A stretch of 64,000 nucleotides of DNA. Origin: Archangiaceae bacterium. Its GTDB lineage: Bacteria > Myxococcota > Myxococcia > Myxococcales > Myxococcaceae. The translations under genes and the position numbers were made by a program. The notes beneath the pieces were generated by a model, which saw only the letters and a list, made by a program, of their open reading frames with translations, had not been told where the DNA came from and ran no database searches. Positions 1 to 7,506 of the stretch are shown piece after piece. The DNA is taken from NCBI GenBank assembly GCA_016879935.1, contig JAACJQ010000312.1, positions 60,338 to 124,337 of the forward strand, given 5' to 3'. Positions within the stretch are counted from its first letter, which is position 1. The number at the start of each line of letters is the position of its first letter.

Positions 1-1
1 A

Positions 2-952
2 GGCGGGCTCGGGCCCGATTTCGTCGTCTTCACCTCGTACCGCACCGACACGCCTCGCCGACGGTTGGTGGCGAAGGCACTGCGCGGCGACGGGCTTTTC
101 GAGCTGCAGCCCGTGGGCCCGGGGAACGTCTCGGTGAGCGGCACCTGGTTTCAGGGCGCGTTCCACTACGTGGTGACGGAGTGGGCGCCGATGGCCAACG
201 CGCCGCGCACCTCGACGTTGCGCGTATGGAGTCCGTCGAGGGTGGGCGGCGCCGAGGTCGTCGCGGCGCTCCCCACACCACTCACGGCTGGCTTCGGCAT
301 CAACTCCCTCACGGCGTCGGCCTACCTGCTCGCGTTGGAAGATGGGCTCTATCGAGTGCCGTTGTTCGGCGAGAACCGTGAGGCCACTCGCATCATCTCG
401 GTGCGCGACGTGACGGCGTTGACGGTCACCGACACAGGCCCGTTCGCGTACGCGACGCGGAGCGCCGACGGCAGCCGCTCCGTCGTCTCGGGCGACTTCG
501 GCGCGATGGTGCAGACACGCGTGCTGACGACCGAGCTCGGCGCGAAGACCCTGGGCGTGCTCGACTTCGACCGGCTGGTCTCACTCGACGAATACGGCGT
601 GTGGGTGCTCGACCGGCAGGGCCGCGCGACGCCGACGCTGCTCTACGGCCAGCGCAACTACGTGCAGGGGCACCGAATGGTGTCGGGCCTCGTGGTCGAG
701 CCCTTCAACGGCAGCCGCGTGTGGGTCGGAGAAATCTGCCACTTCGACGCCGACGCACCGGGGTTCGGCACCGTGAAGCTCGAGCTGCCCTCGCGTCCTG
801 GCGCGATGCCGTCGAGTCCCGGCGAGGCATCATGGGTGACGGGAACGTCGGAGTGGCCGTGGAGAACGCCGGTGCTCGACGCCGCACCCTGGGACCGGCA
901 GGAGCGCAGCGGTCTCTTCGGCGCGTTTCTCGTGAGGGTCATCGGCCCCTGA
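2..952 (+). CDS. 3' part of an unrecognised protein, possibly propeller-like
   Basis: The reading frame is open from the first bases of the window to a TGA at 952, so this is the C-terminal 316 residues or so of a gene that starts outside. A TTG at 65 is a possible start, but it has no clear ribosome-binding site and the frame continues upstream of it. The sequence is rich in beta-strand-like stretches with recurring Val, Trp, Gly and Asp, such as LRVWSPSRVGG and YGVWVLDRQGRA. That fits a beta-propeller or similar repeat domain, but I recognise no family. No membrane segment is visible. The last 14 bases overlap the 3' end of the convergent ankyrin gene. Confidence 0.55.
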   Translation, partial: GGLGPDFVVFTSYRTDTPRRRLVAKALRGDGLFELQPVGPGNVSVSGTWFQGAFHYVVTEWAPMANAPRTSTLRVWSPSRVGGAEVVAALPTPLTAGFGINSLTASAYLLALEDGLYRVPLFGENREATRIISVRDVTALTVTDTGPFAYATRSADGSRSVVSGDFGAMVQTRVLTTELGAKTLGVLDFDRLVSLDEYGVWVLDRQGRATPTLLYGQRNYVQGHRMVSGLVVEPFNGSRVWVGEICHFDADAPGFGTVKLELPSRPGAMPSSPGEASWVTGTSEWPWRTPVLDAAPWDRQERSGLFGAFLVRVIGP

Positions 953-1595
953 GGCGCTCGACAGCCTTCTCATCCCCCAGCGCGCGCAGCATCGCCACGT
1001 CTTCAATCTGGTACGTCCTGATGTGCGCGTGCTCGGGCAGCCGGGGGTTTCCCGAGACCTCGATGACGGCGGTGACGACCTCGGGCTTCTTCGAGGCGAC
1101 CGCGAAGTGAAGCGCGAGCGTCGCTGCCCCGAGGCTCAGCCCTTCGGGAAGGGTGGCGGCCCGTACGTCGCGCTCCGAGCCCTTCTTCGCCGCGATGACG
1201 AACTGCACCTCGGCGAGGCAGGCGGCGGTGGGAGCAGGTGCCTTCGCCTTCGTGAGCAGCGCCTCGGACTCAGGACTGTACAGGCGGGCCGCACAGCGCA
1301 GATTCCAACCATCGGGAAACCCGGCGGCGTTCTCTTCTGACGCCACATCAGCCTTGAACTCGAGCAGCACCGCCACCACCTTCGGGTGGCCCTTCAAGAT
1401 CGCGAGCGACAGCGGAGAATTGGCGTAGCGGTGAAGACGGTTGGCGTCGCCGCGGCCAGCCTTCAGCTCGAGTCGAACGGTCGCCGCGTCACCCCGGTCG
1501 ATGGCGCGCTGAAACGCTTCATCGGGCTGGACGATGTACGGCGTCTCAGCGGCCGCCGTGAACGCCGCCAGCAGCAACACCATCGAACGCTTCAT
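939..1595 (-). CDS. exported ankyrin-repeat protein
   Basis: The 218-residue protein begins with a short signal peptide (MKRSMVLLLAAFTAAAE), so export to the periplasm or cell surface is likely. Ankyrin-type helix pairs follow: residues near 30-60 (FQRAIDRGDAATVRLELKAG), a well-formed repeat with SPLSLAILKGHPKVVAVLLE, and a degenerate one near the C-terminus (ALHFAVASKKPEVVTAVIE). Ankyrin repeats bind proteins and no enzymatic motif is visible, so the partner is unknown. The ATG overlaps the stop of the upstream propeller-like gene by 4 bases, so the two are probably translationally coupled and may work together. The 3' end overlaps the convergent gene on the other strand. Confidence 0.75.
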   Translation of the reverse strand: MKRSMVLLLAAFTAAAETPYIVQPDEAFQRAIDRGDAATVRLELKAGRGDANRLHRYANSPLSLAILKGHPKVVAVLLEFKADVASEENAAGFPDGWNLRCAARLYSPESEALLTKAKAPAPTAACLAEVQFVIAAKKGSERDVRAATLPEGLSLGAATLALHFAVASKKPEVVTAVIEVSGNPRLPEHAHIRTYQIEDVAMLRALGDEKAVERLRGR

Positions 1596-3259
1596 GGCGT
1601 CCTCCTGAGCGCGGTGTCGTCACCCACCAGCCAGACGGTCGAGCCGACGCTCGTGCCAGCGACGGCCTCTCCGGGCAACCGCACGACGGTGAAGGTCTGG
1701 CCATTCCACTCACGGGCGGTGGGGCTGCCGTTGAGCAGGAGCACGCCCTGTGGCGTGGGCACGATGTCGTCGGCGTAGACCTCGTCGACTCGCTCCCAGC
1801 CCTTGTCGGTGAGCCGCTCGACGGCCCCGCCCGCACCCCAGAGGACTCCGCCTCCGAAGCCGATGGACTTGAACCAGAAAGGCGCCGGCAGCCGGCTCAC
1901 GGCGCCGCCCTCGACCACCAGCAACTCACCCTTCTGCAGCTCGACGTCGTCGCCGCTGGTCGTCAGCGCCCAGACCTTGGTGGCGTTACCGGTGATGGCC
2001 ACTCCGCCAAGCCCGAGCGACAGCTTCGCCAATTCCTCCCATTTCGAACCATTCCAATGACGGAGCACGGAACTCCCAAAGACATACACGTCGTTCGGCC
2101 CGCGACCCCAGATGTGCTTGACCTTCACGTCTGCAGGGGTCATCGCTTTCCATGTCTTGCCATCGAACCGCCAGGCCCTCCCATCGGCAACGACCCAGAC
2201 ATCGGAGGGCGACGAGGCCCAGAGCGCGAGCCGTTCGCGGTCGTCGAGCTTTCCGGGAAAAGCGTCTTCGCGGGTCCACCGCTCGTTCGAGAACGAGAAC
2301 AGGCCGGCATTCGAGAGCGCCCACGCGTGGCCATCAGCGGTCGCAGCGGCGGCGAGGAGGTATGGCATGCGCAGGGTGGGCCTCGGCGGAGACGCGGCAC
2401 CCTTGAACCACTCCGCGGAGCCGTGACGGCCGGTCAGCAACACCTCGTCGAGGGAGCGCGCCGCGCCTCCCAGCGTCTCGGGGTCGACCTGGCCTATCGG
2501 CTGGAACACACCCTTCCGCCACAGATGGAGCGAGTTGCCCGAGAGCAACACGGGCCCGAAGGCCGACTCGAGCAGACTGGGCCGCTCGGGCGCTTTGATG
2601 GCTTTGCAGCCCTCTCGTGTACAAGACAAGACGCTGTCGTCGGTCGAGACCCAGGCGACCTTGTCGACACAGACGATTCTCCCGACCTCCATGTGAAATG
2701 GTTGGCGGAGCACCCGAACGTCGGTACCGTTCCAGTGATGCAGAATGACACCTGGTGAGCCTCTGACGAGCGCCCAGGCGTCGTCGGGTCCACACGAGGC
2801 CGCGTCGATGGCGTACCCGCCGGTGCCAAATGTCGCCGCGGCTCCAGTCAGTGGCTTGAGCGAGCCGCCTTCGACCTGGAGCGGCTTCGGGCCGAGCACC
2901 CAGAGCGCGCCGGGCCGTGGTTGCACGATGCCACCGAAGAAGCCCTGTCGAGGTGACTCGAGCGGCATCGAATGCCACGCGCCGTCGAAGTGCAGCACGC
3001 TCTCGTTGCCGACGGCCCAGACGTCACGTGGCCCGAGCGCGAGCACCCAGTGCAGCCGGTCGTTGGAGTTGGTGCTCGTCGTCGTCCACGCCTTGCCGTC
3101 CCAGTGCCGAGCGACGCCGTTCTCGCCCACCACCCACGCGTCGTCGCTCGCGACGATGGCCGCGTTCAGCAGCACGCCCGTCGTCGGCGACCCGTTGGTA
3201 TTGCAGAACGTGTTGGGTGGGCAGACACCAGACACCACGAGCAGCAGGACGTGGAGCAT
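1592..3259 (-). CDS. exported propeller-like repeat protein
   Basis: The 555-residue protein has a hydrophobic N-terminal signal (MLHVLLLVVSGVCPP) and then many short repeats of the form DVWAVGN-x-VLHFDG, DAWVVGENGVARHWDG, DVWVVADGRAWRFDG and DVYVFGSSVLRHWNG. Such Asp-x-Trp-x-Val-Gly plus Trp-Asp/Asn-Gly blades are common in secreted myxobacterial proteins and suggest a multi-bladed beta-propeller. No catalytic residues are recognisable, so a binding or surface role is only inferred. It is the first gene of a two-gene unit with the ankyrin gene, overlapping by 4 bases. The ATG at 3259 directly precedes the signal peptide. Confidence 0.7.
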   Translation of the reverse strand: MLHVLLLVVSGVCPPNTFCNTNGSPTTGVLLNAAIVASDDAWVVGENGVARHWDGKAWTTTSTNSNDRLHWVLALGPRDVWAVGNESVLHFDGAWHSMPLESPRQGFFGGIVQPRPGALWVLGPKPLQVEGGSLKPLTGAAATFGTGGYAIDAASCGPDDAWALVRGSPGVILHHWNGTDVRVLRQPFHMEVGRIVCVDKVAWVSTDDSVLSCTREGCKAIKAPERPSLLESAFGPVLLSGNSLHLWRKGVFQPIGQVDPETLGGAARSLDEVLLTGRHGSAEWFKGAASPPRPTLRMPYLLAAAATADGHAWALSNAGLFSFSNERWTREDAFPGKLDDRERLALWASSPSDVWVVADGRAWRFDGKTWKAMTPADVKVKHIWGRGPNDVYVFGSSVLRHWNGSKWEELAKLSLGLGGVAITGNATKVWALTTSGDDVELQKGELLVVEGGAVSRLPAPFWFKSIGFGGGVLWGAGGAVERLTDKGWERVDEVYADDIVPTPQGVLLLNGSPTAREWNGQTFTVVRLPGEAVAGTSVGSTVWLVGDDTALRRTP

Positions 3260-3325
3260 GGCGTCAGTTTACCGCCAGTTCATCAGCGCCTGGCGAAGGG
3301 AGTGGATGCGGTCAGATGGAAGCGA

Positions 3326-3838
3326 TCAGAGCTTCTTGATCAGGTCGTCGAGGTGCTCGAGCTCGATGCCTTCGACCTTCGCGACCAGCTTCTGCTTCGA
3401 GTCGATGAGCAGCACGGTGCCGCCATAGAAGCGCGATCTCCAGCCGCCGACGACCTTCACCAGTTGGTTGTACTCGACCGGGTTCTCGGGCGGGCTGAGC
3501 GAGTACACGTCGTATGGAAGCTCGTGCGACTGACGGAAGCGCTCGGCGTCGGCCACGTTGGCAAAGAGAATCGCGGCGAAGGTGGCCTTCGCTTCATTCG
3601 CTTCGTGACGCTCCCTGAGCAGCTGCAGAGACTTCTCGCTGAGCGGGTCTCCAGGAATGATCAACGCGAGCACGAGCTTCGGCCTGGGCGCGCGAACGTC
3701 GTGCACCTTGACCGTCGTCTCGGCGTCCAACGAGAGCGAAACGTCGGGGAACTCGGGCGAGCGGAAGCCGAAGTATGCCAGCACACCGAAGATCGCGACG
3801 ATGGCGGCGATTGCCAGATACTCCCGTTTGTTTTCCAT
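3326..3838 (-). CDS. membrane-anchored thioredoxin-like protein without a CxxC pair
   Basis: This 170-residue protein has one N-terminal membrane segment (residues about 8-24, IAAIVAIFGVLAYFGF) and a soluble domain. Its C-terminal part, GGTVLLIDSKQKLVAKVEG followed by an acidic helix, resembles the last strands and helix of the thioredoxin fold. After the first strand, where redox members carry CxxC, it reads IPGDPLSEKSL, and the protein has no cysteine at all. A role as disulfide reductase is therefore unlikely. A binding, chaperone or sensing role in the periplasm is possible but inferred. It stands alone, with 66 bases to the propeller-like gene. Confidence 0.55.
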   Translation of the reverse strand: MENKREYLAIAAIVAIFGVLAYFGFRSPEFPDVSLSLDAETTVKVHDVRAPRPKLVLALIIPGDPLSEKSLQLLRERHEANEAKATFAAILFANVADAERFRQSHELPYDVYSLSPPENPVEYNQLVKVVGGWRSRFYGGTVLLIDSKQKLVAKVEGIELEHLDDLIKKL

Positions 3839-4055
3839 GGGTGCCGAACCAGCATCGCAAGTGCCAACCGGCTCCGATGAGTGAACAATGGGTTGGAGAC
3901 GCGCGGGCGGCGACGGTGGCGCACCGCTTTCGCTGCGTCATCTGCAACTGCCCAAGAACATGAGGCGCGGAGCGAGCCTGCGGCACTCAGCGGTGAGGCT
4001 GCCAGACTCAGTCGGAGCTCGTCAGGCCTCGCCTGCCCGATGATCAGCATGCACG

Positions 4056-5813
4056 TCAGCGCTGCCGTACCGCGATGCAGTAGGGGAACCCGCGGCGGGT
4101 CGTGCTGAACACTTCGCTCATGCGCAGGAAGTACGTGCCCGGCATCAACGGCACCGACTCGTCGAGGTGTGAGCAGCTTCCTCGCCCGCCAGTGGTGTCC
4201 GACGAGATGGTGAGGCCCGCGCCGCTGAGCAGCTCGAGTCGCGAAGTCAGCGTGTCTGATTCGCAGCTCGGCATCGCGCCAGCCATCGACTCGATGACTT
4301 CGGCCTGAATTCGCGCCGGCTGCGAGAGGGTGAAGATGTAGACGTCGGTGAAGTCGGTCGTCGTGCCGAGCGCTCCACACACCACCGTGTCGGGCCCGGT
4401 GAAGAGCGACGCCTGATTGGTGGTGTCGTTCGGCTCGACCTCGGCCGTTCGTCCCGTCAGCAGGGTTGCGTTCACCCAATACGGCAACGGCTGCGAGCCC
4501 ATCGCCGTGCGGGCCACCGACACGTAGTACGTGCCTTGCTGAACCTGCGCCACCAGCAGCCGGCAGGCCGAGGCCGTCGAACCCTCGACCATGCTCACCA
4601 CTGCCGCCGTCGAGTCGAGCAACGACATTCGAATCGACGTGAACGGCAGGCAACCGAACCCATCGGTCGTCAGCCGAAGAACGCCCGGCGTGGCGACGTT
4701 GATTCGATACAAGTCAGCCTCGCCGAGCCCAAGGCTGCCGTTGATGGGCGTGCCAGGGGCGAGCACCTGTCCCGTGGCGTCAGCGAGCACCCGCGTGTCG
4801 TTCGGCTCGACCTCGGTCGGGCCCGCGGGCCGCAAATACAGCTCGGCGCTCAGCGTGAAGCTCCCCGACATGCTCGAGGTGTAGCCGTCGATGACGATGA
4901 AGTACGTCGCCGTCGTGCCGGTCGAGTTGGTGATCAGGCCGGTCTCGTTGCCATTCGTGGTGGCATCGAAGCTCGCGACGCACACCGCGCCCTGCGAGGT
5001 ACCACCCACGAGCGTTCCGCAGTTCGTCTCAGGAGCCTGCACCACATTCACCACCACGTCCCACGTCGCGTTCGTCGTCACCTGAGCGACGCCGCCTGCC
5101 GGGATGTCGAGGCGATAGACGACGTCGCCCGATGTGTCGCTCAGACGACACCCCATGCTCGTCTGGAACCGGAAGTTGTTCGGGCGCGCACCCGTCGTGG
5201 ACTGCACGGGGGAACCGAAGGGCAGCAACCTGGGCGACTGGCACGAGTCACCCGTACCCATCATGGCGGCTCCGCCGGCCGTCGCGGTTCCACCAGCCGT
5301 CGCGGTTCCACCAGCCGTCGCGGTTCCGCCAGCCGACGCGGTTCCGCCAGCCGACGCGGTTCCACCAGCCGACGCAGTTCCACCAGCCGTCGCAGTTCCA
5401 CCAGCCGACGCTGGTCCACCGGCCGACGGCGTTCCACCGGCCGTCGCTGCTCCGCCGGCCGTCGCAGCTCCACCGGCAGTTGCGGATCCACCGGCGGTTG
5501 CGGATCCACCAGCCGTCGCAGCTCCACCAGCCGACGCAGTTCCACCGGCGCTCGCTGAGCCACCCGCCGCGGCGGTACCGCCTCCGCTCCCTGAATTGAT
5601 CGAACTGCAGGAGCCGTTGATGCAGGCCTGACTGAAGCTGCATGAGCTGCACGTTTGCCCGCCAACGCCGCACGCGCTCGACAGGCTTCCTGGGTTGCAG
5701 AGCCCGTCAGCACCGCAGCAACCACGGCAGGTGGTCGTGTCACATCGTTGAGGAGGCGGGGTGGTGCCGCAAGCGGCAAGGCCAAGGACCACCACGAGAG
5801 ACAGAGCGCGCAT
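4056..5813 (-). CDS. lipoprotein with Gly/Ala/Thr stalk and PPC-like domains
   Basis: A lipobox (LGLAAC) follows a short signal peptide, so the mature protein is probably a lipid-anchored surface or outer-membrane protein. I place the start at the ATG at 5813; an in-frame ATG at 5834 adds seven residues. After the lipid anchor comes a Cys-rich segment (CDTTTCRGCCGADGLC and following). A long low-complexity linker of AGGTAS/AGGTAT units comes next. At least two modules with the character of bacterial pre-peptidase C-terminal (PPC) domains follow, marked by VEPNDT motifs and strings such as GSFTLSAEL and GTYYVSVART. The protein ends GTYFLRMSEVF...FPYCIAVRQR. PPC domains normally accompany secreted enzymes, but no enzyme domain is visible here. 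Adhesion or carbohydrate binding is only a guess. Confidence 0.7.
   Translation of the reverse strand: MRALSLVVVLGLAACGTTPPPQRCDTTTCRGCCGADGLCNPGSLSSACGVGGQTCSSCSFSQACINGSCSSINSGSGGGTAAAGGSASAGGTASAGGAATAGGSATAGGSATAGGAATAGGAATAGGTPSAGGPASAGGTATAGGTASAGGTASAGGTASAGGTATAGGTATAGGTATAGGAAMMGTGDSCQSPRLLPFGSPVQSTTGARPNNFRFQTSMGCRLSDTSGDVVYRLDIPAGGVAQVTTNATWDVVVNVVQAPETNCGTLVGGTSQGAVCVASFDATTNGNETGLITNSTGTTATYFIVIDGYTSSMSGSFTLSAELYLRPAGPTEVEPNDTRVLADATGQVLAPGTPINGSLGLGEADLYRINVATPGVLRLTTDGFGCLPFTSIRMSLLDSTAAVVSMVEGSTASACRLLVAQVQQGTYYVSVARTAMGSQPLPYWVNATLLTGRTAEVEPNDTTNQASLFTGPDTVVCGALGTTTDFTDVYIFTLSQPARIQAEVIESMAGAMPSCESDTLTSRLELLSGAGLTISSDTTGGRGSCSHLDESVPLMPGTYFLRMSEVFSTTRRGFPYCIAVRQR
5268..5574 (-). 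repeat. 18-bp tandem repeats encoding an AGGTA[S/T] stalk
   Basis: About sixteen imperfect 18-bp units (core GTCGCGGTTCCACCAGCC on the plus strand) run head to tail inside the lipoprotein gene. Each encodes six residues of the type AGGTAS, AGGTAT or AGGAAT. Units are almost identical near 5270-5400 and more divergent toward 5574. Such an array is prone to change in length by slippage or recombination. Confidence 0.8.
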
Positions 5814-5897
5814 GTGGTGCCTGTACGCGTTCATGGGGCGTCAGGCCACGATGATCACGCTCGCGACCGCGCGCGTCCTCCGCCAGTGCGCTCGAGA

Positions 5898-6425
5898 TCA
5901 GGGACGAGAACGAAAGCCCTCCTTGATCCGCTGCGCTGGCGATGGCGGTTCGTAGCGGTAGGGCTCGAGCCAGCGGTAGGTCGGGCTCCAGTACTTGCGC
6001 TCGTCGGGCTTGAAGTCGCTCGGGAGGAACCAACTCGCCTGTGTGGGCGTGACACATGCGCTGACGGTCGAATTCCAGAACCGATGACAGATCAGACCTC
6101 CGCCACAATCGCTCTGGGCGAAGCACACCTTCTGGCAGATGCGCTGGTCCGACGAGTTCCCAACGCAGGTGCTGCCGAACGGGCACACACACTGATCGTT
6201 GCAGAGCTCGAAGAAGTGAAACTTCGCGTCTTGCCGAAGGTCGACGCAACGCTGCGCAACACCTCCCATGCAGACGCCAGGTGAAGGCAACCCGGCATCG
6301 GGACACGGCGCTCCGAAATCGACTGGGGCCTGCCAGGTGAAGGACGAACGTCTCGCTGGGCCGGTTTGGGCGATGATCAGCGTGACGAGCAACAATCGAT
6401 GCACACCAACAGCATAGAACGCCAC
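5898..6425 (-). CDS. small exported Cys-rich protein
   Basis: I do not recognise a family. The 175-residue product starts at a GTG (6425) with an AGGGAG-like site upstream. It has a hydrophobic export signal (VHRLLLVTLIIAQTG) and then 10-12 cysteines in a compact region, in patterns such as CVCPFGSTC, CQKVCFAQSDCGGGLIC and SACVTP. These would form disulfides outside the cytoplasm. The C-terminus is rich in Tyr, Trp, Arg and Pro (KYWSPTYRWLEPYRYEPP). The CxSDCGGGLxC style occurs in many secreted myxobacterial proteins. The next gene downstream on this strand is the lipoprotein at 5813, about 85 bp away. Confidence 0.6.
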   Translation of the reverse strand: MAFYAVGVHRLLLVTLIIAQTGPARRSSFTWQAPVDFGAPCPDAGLPSPGVCMGGVAQRCVDLRQDAKFHFFELCNDQCVCPFGSTCVGNSSDQRICQKVCFAQSDCGGGLICHRFWNSTVSACVTPTQASWFLPSDFKPDERKYWSPTYRWLEPYRYEPPSPAQRIKEGFRSRP

Positions 6426-6486
6426 GAGGTGCGGCTCCCTCTCTGGAAGACCGCACCTCGCGCGACAGCACTCACTGACCGGCTGA

Positions 6487-7365
6487 TCAGTCCTTCTTGC
6501 GCAGCTTCATCTGCACGTCGCTCGACCAGTGATTCGCGAACGCCTTCACGCAGGTCGACAGGTACCGGTCGTAGTTCGTCCACACGGTCTCGCCGTTCGA
6601 CATGACCTTGGTGCCCCAACCCGAGGCCATGATCTTCTCCTTGTTCGCGCGGAAGCGGCGCAGCCACTCGGCCGTCGTCTTGCCGTAGTCCTGGCGGCGG
6701 GTGTTCAGCTGCACGATCTCCCACGACTGGCCGCACGCCTCGACGAGCTCTTCCATGCGCGGGTTGAGACCGCCCGGGAAGATGACGTCGGCGGTGAACT
6801 TGAGATCCTCGAGGTCCTTGCGGGTGCGCGGCACGCGGTCGCGCAGAATCGCCTGGAAGCCGAAGCAGGCGCCCGGCTTCACCCACGTCGCGGCCTTGTT
6901 GAAGTACTCACGGTAGATCTGCACCGCGAGGCCCTCCTTCTGCTGGGCCGGCGAGACCAGGTGATCGATCATCTCGATGCTGATCAGCGCGTCGTATTTC
7001 TGCGGAGGCGCGAAGTCGCGGTAGTCCACGCACCACACCTGCACGCCGGGCAGCTTGCGCGCGTTGATCTCTTCGAACTGCGCGCTCGACAGCGTGATGC
7101 CGTGCGCGTTCTTCACCTTGCGCTCGAGCGCCAGGTACTCGAGGTTCGCGCCCCAGCCGCAGCCGATGTCGAGCACGAGCGAGTCGGGCGTCACTTCGCC
7201 GAAGTCGGCCAGCCACTTGCTCTTGTTGCGCTGCGCCTGCTCGAGCGTCGTGTGCTGCTCGTCGTAGACCGCCGACGTGTAGTGCATGCGCTCGTCCAGC
7301 CAGAGCCGGAAGAACTCGTTCGAGATGTCGTAGCCGATTTCAACTTCTGCCTTCGTCGAGGTCAT
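6487..7365 (-). CDS. CFA-type SAM-dependent methyltransferase
   Basis: The 292-residue protein belongs to the cyclopropane-fatty-acid/mycolic-acid cyclopropane synthase superfamily. The N-terminus (IGYDISNEFFRLWLDERMHY) matches that family's entry motif, the SAM-binding glycine motif is LDIGCGWGANLEYLA, and SIEMIDHL sits where the family has its (F/A)EH active-site motif. Members transfer a methyl or methylene group from SAM to a lipid double bond, or methylate amines or carbons. The ATG at 7365 is preceded by GAAGGAC; in-frame codons back to 7449 look untranslated. It is the last gene of the acyl ligase-ACP-PKS operon, 141 bp after the PKS stop. By context it probably modifies the PKS product, perhaps at its alkene. 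The exact reaction is inferred. Confidence 0.8.
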   Translation of the reverse strand: MTSTKAEVEIGYDISNEFFRLWLDERMHYTSAVYDEQHTTLEQAQRNKSKWLADFGEVTPDSLVLDIGCGWGANLEYLALERKVKNAHGITLSSAQFEEINARKLPGVQVWCVDYRDFAPPQKYDALISIEMIDHLVSPAQQKEGLAVQIYREYFNKAATWVKPGACFGFQAILRDRVPRTRKDLEDLKFTADVIFPGGLNPRMEELVEACGQSWEIVQLNTRRQDYGKTTAEWLRRFRANKEKIMASGWGTKVMSNGETVWTNYDRYLSTCVKAFANHWSSDVQMKLRKKD

Positions 7366-7451
7366 GTCGGTCCTTCGTCCTGCGTGTGGAAACTTCGGTG
7401 GTGGTCGCGACGCTGTGTTTCTGGTTGCTCCGCTCGTGACGTCCCACACTC

Positions 7452-7486
7452 GCTGGCCAGACTGTCGCGAACCTCGCCTGGCCAGC
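7452..7486. other. hairpin between PKS and methyltransferase genes
   Basis: A perfect 9-bp inverted repeat (GCTGGCCAG ... CTGGCCAGC) with a 17-base loop lies in the 141-bp gap between the PKS stop and the methyltransferase start. There is no T-tract, so it is not a classical terminator. It could partially terminate, set mRNA stability, or be a binding site. Confidence 0.35.
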
Positions 7487-7506
7487 TCATCAGGGACTCC
7501 ACTTCG

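Noticed and set aside
5134..5631. Plus-strand frame of repeated Pro-Pro-Ala-Val
   Set aside because: It is the complement of the AGGTAS repeats of the lipoprotein gene and has no independent start signal.
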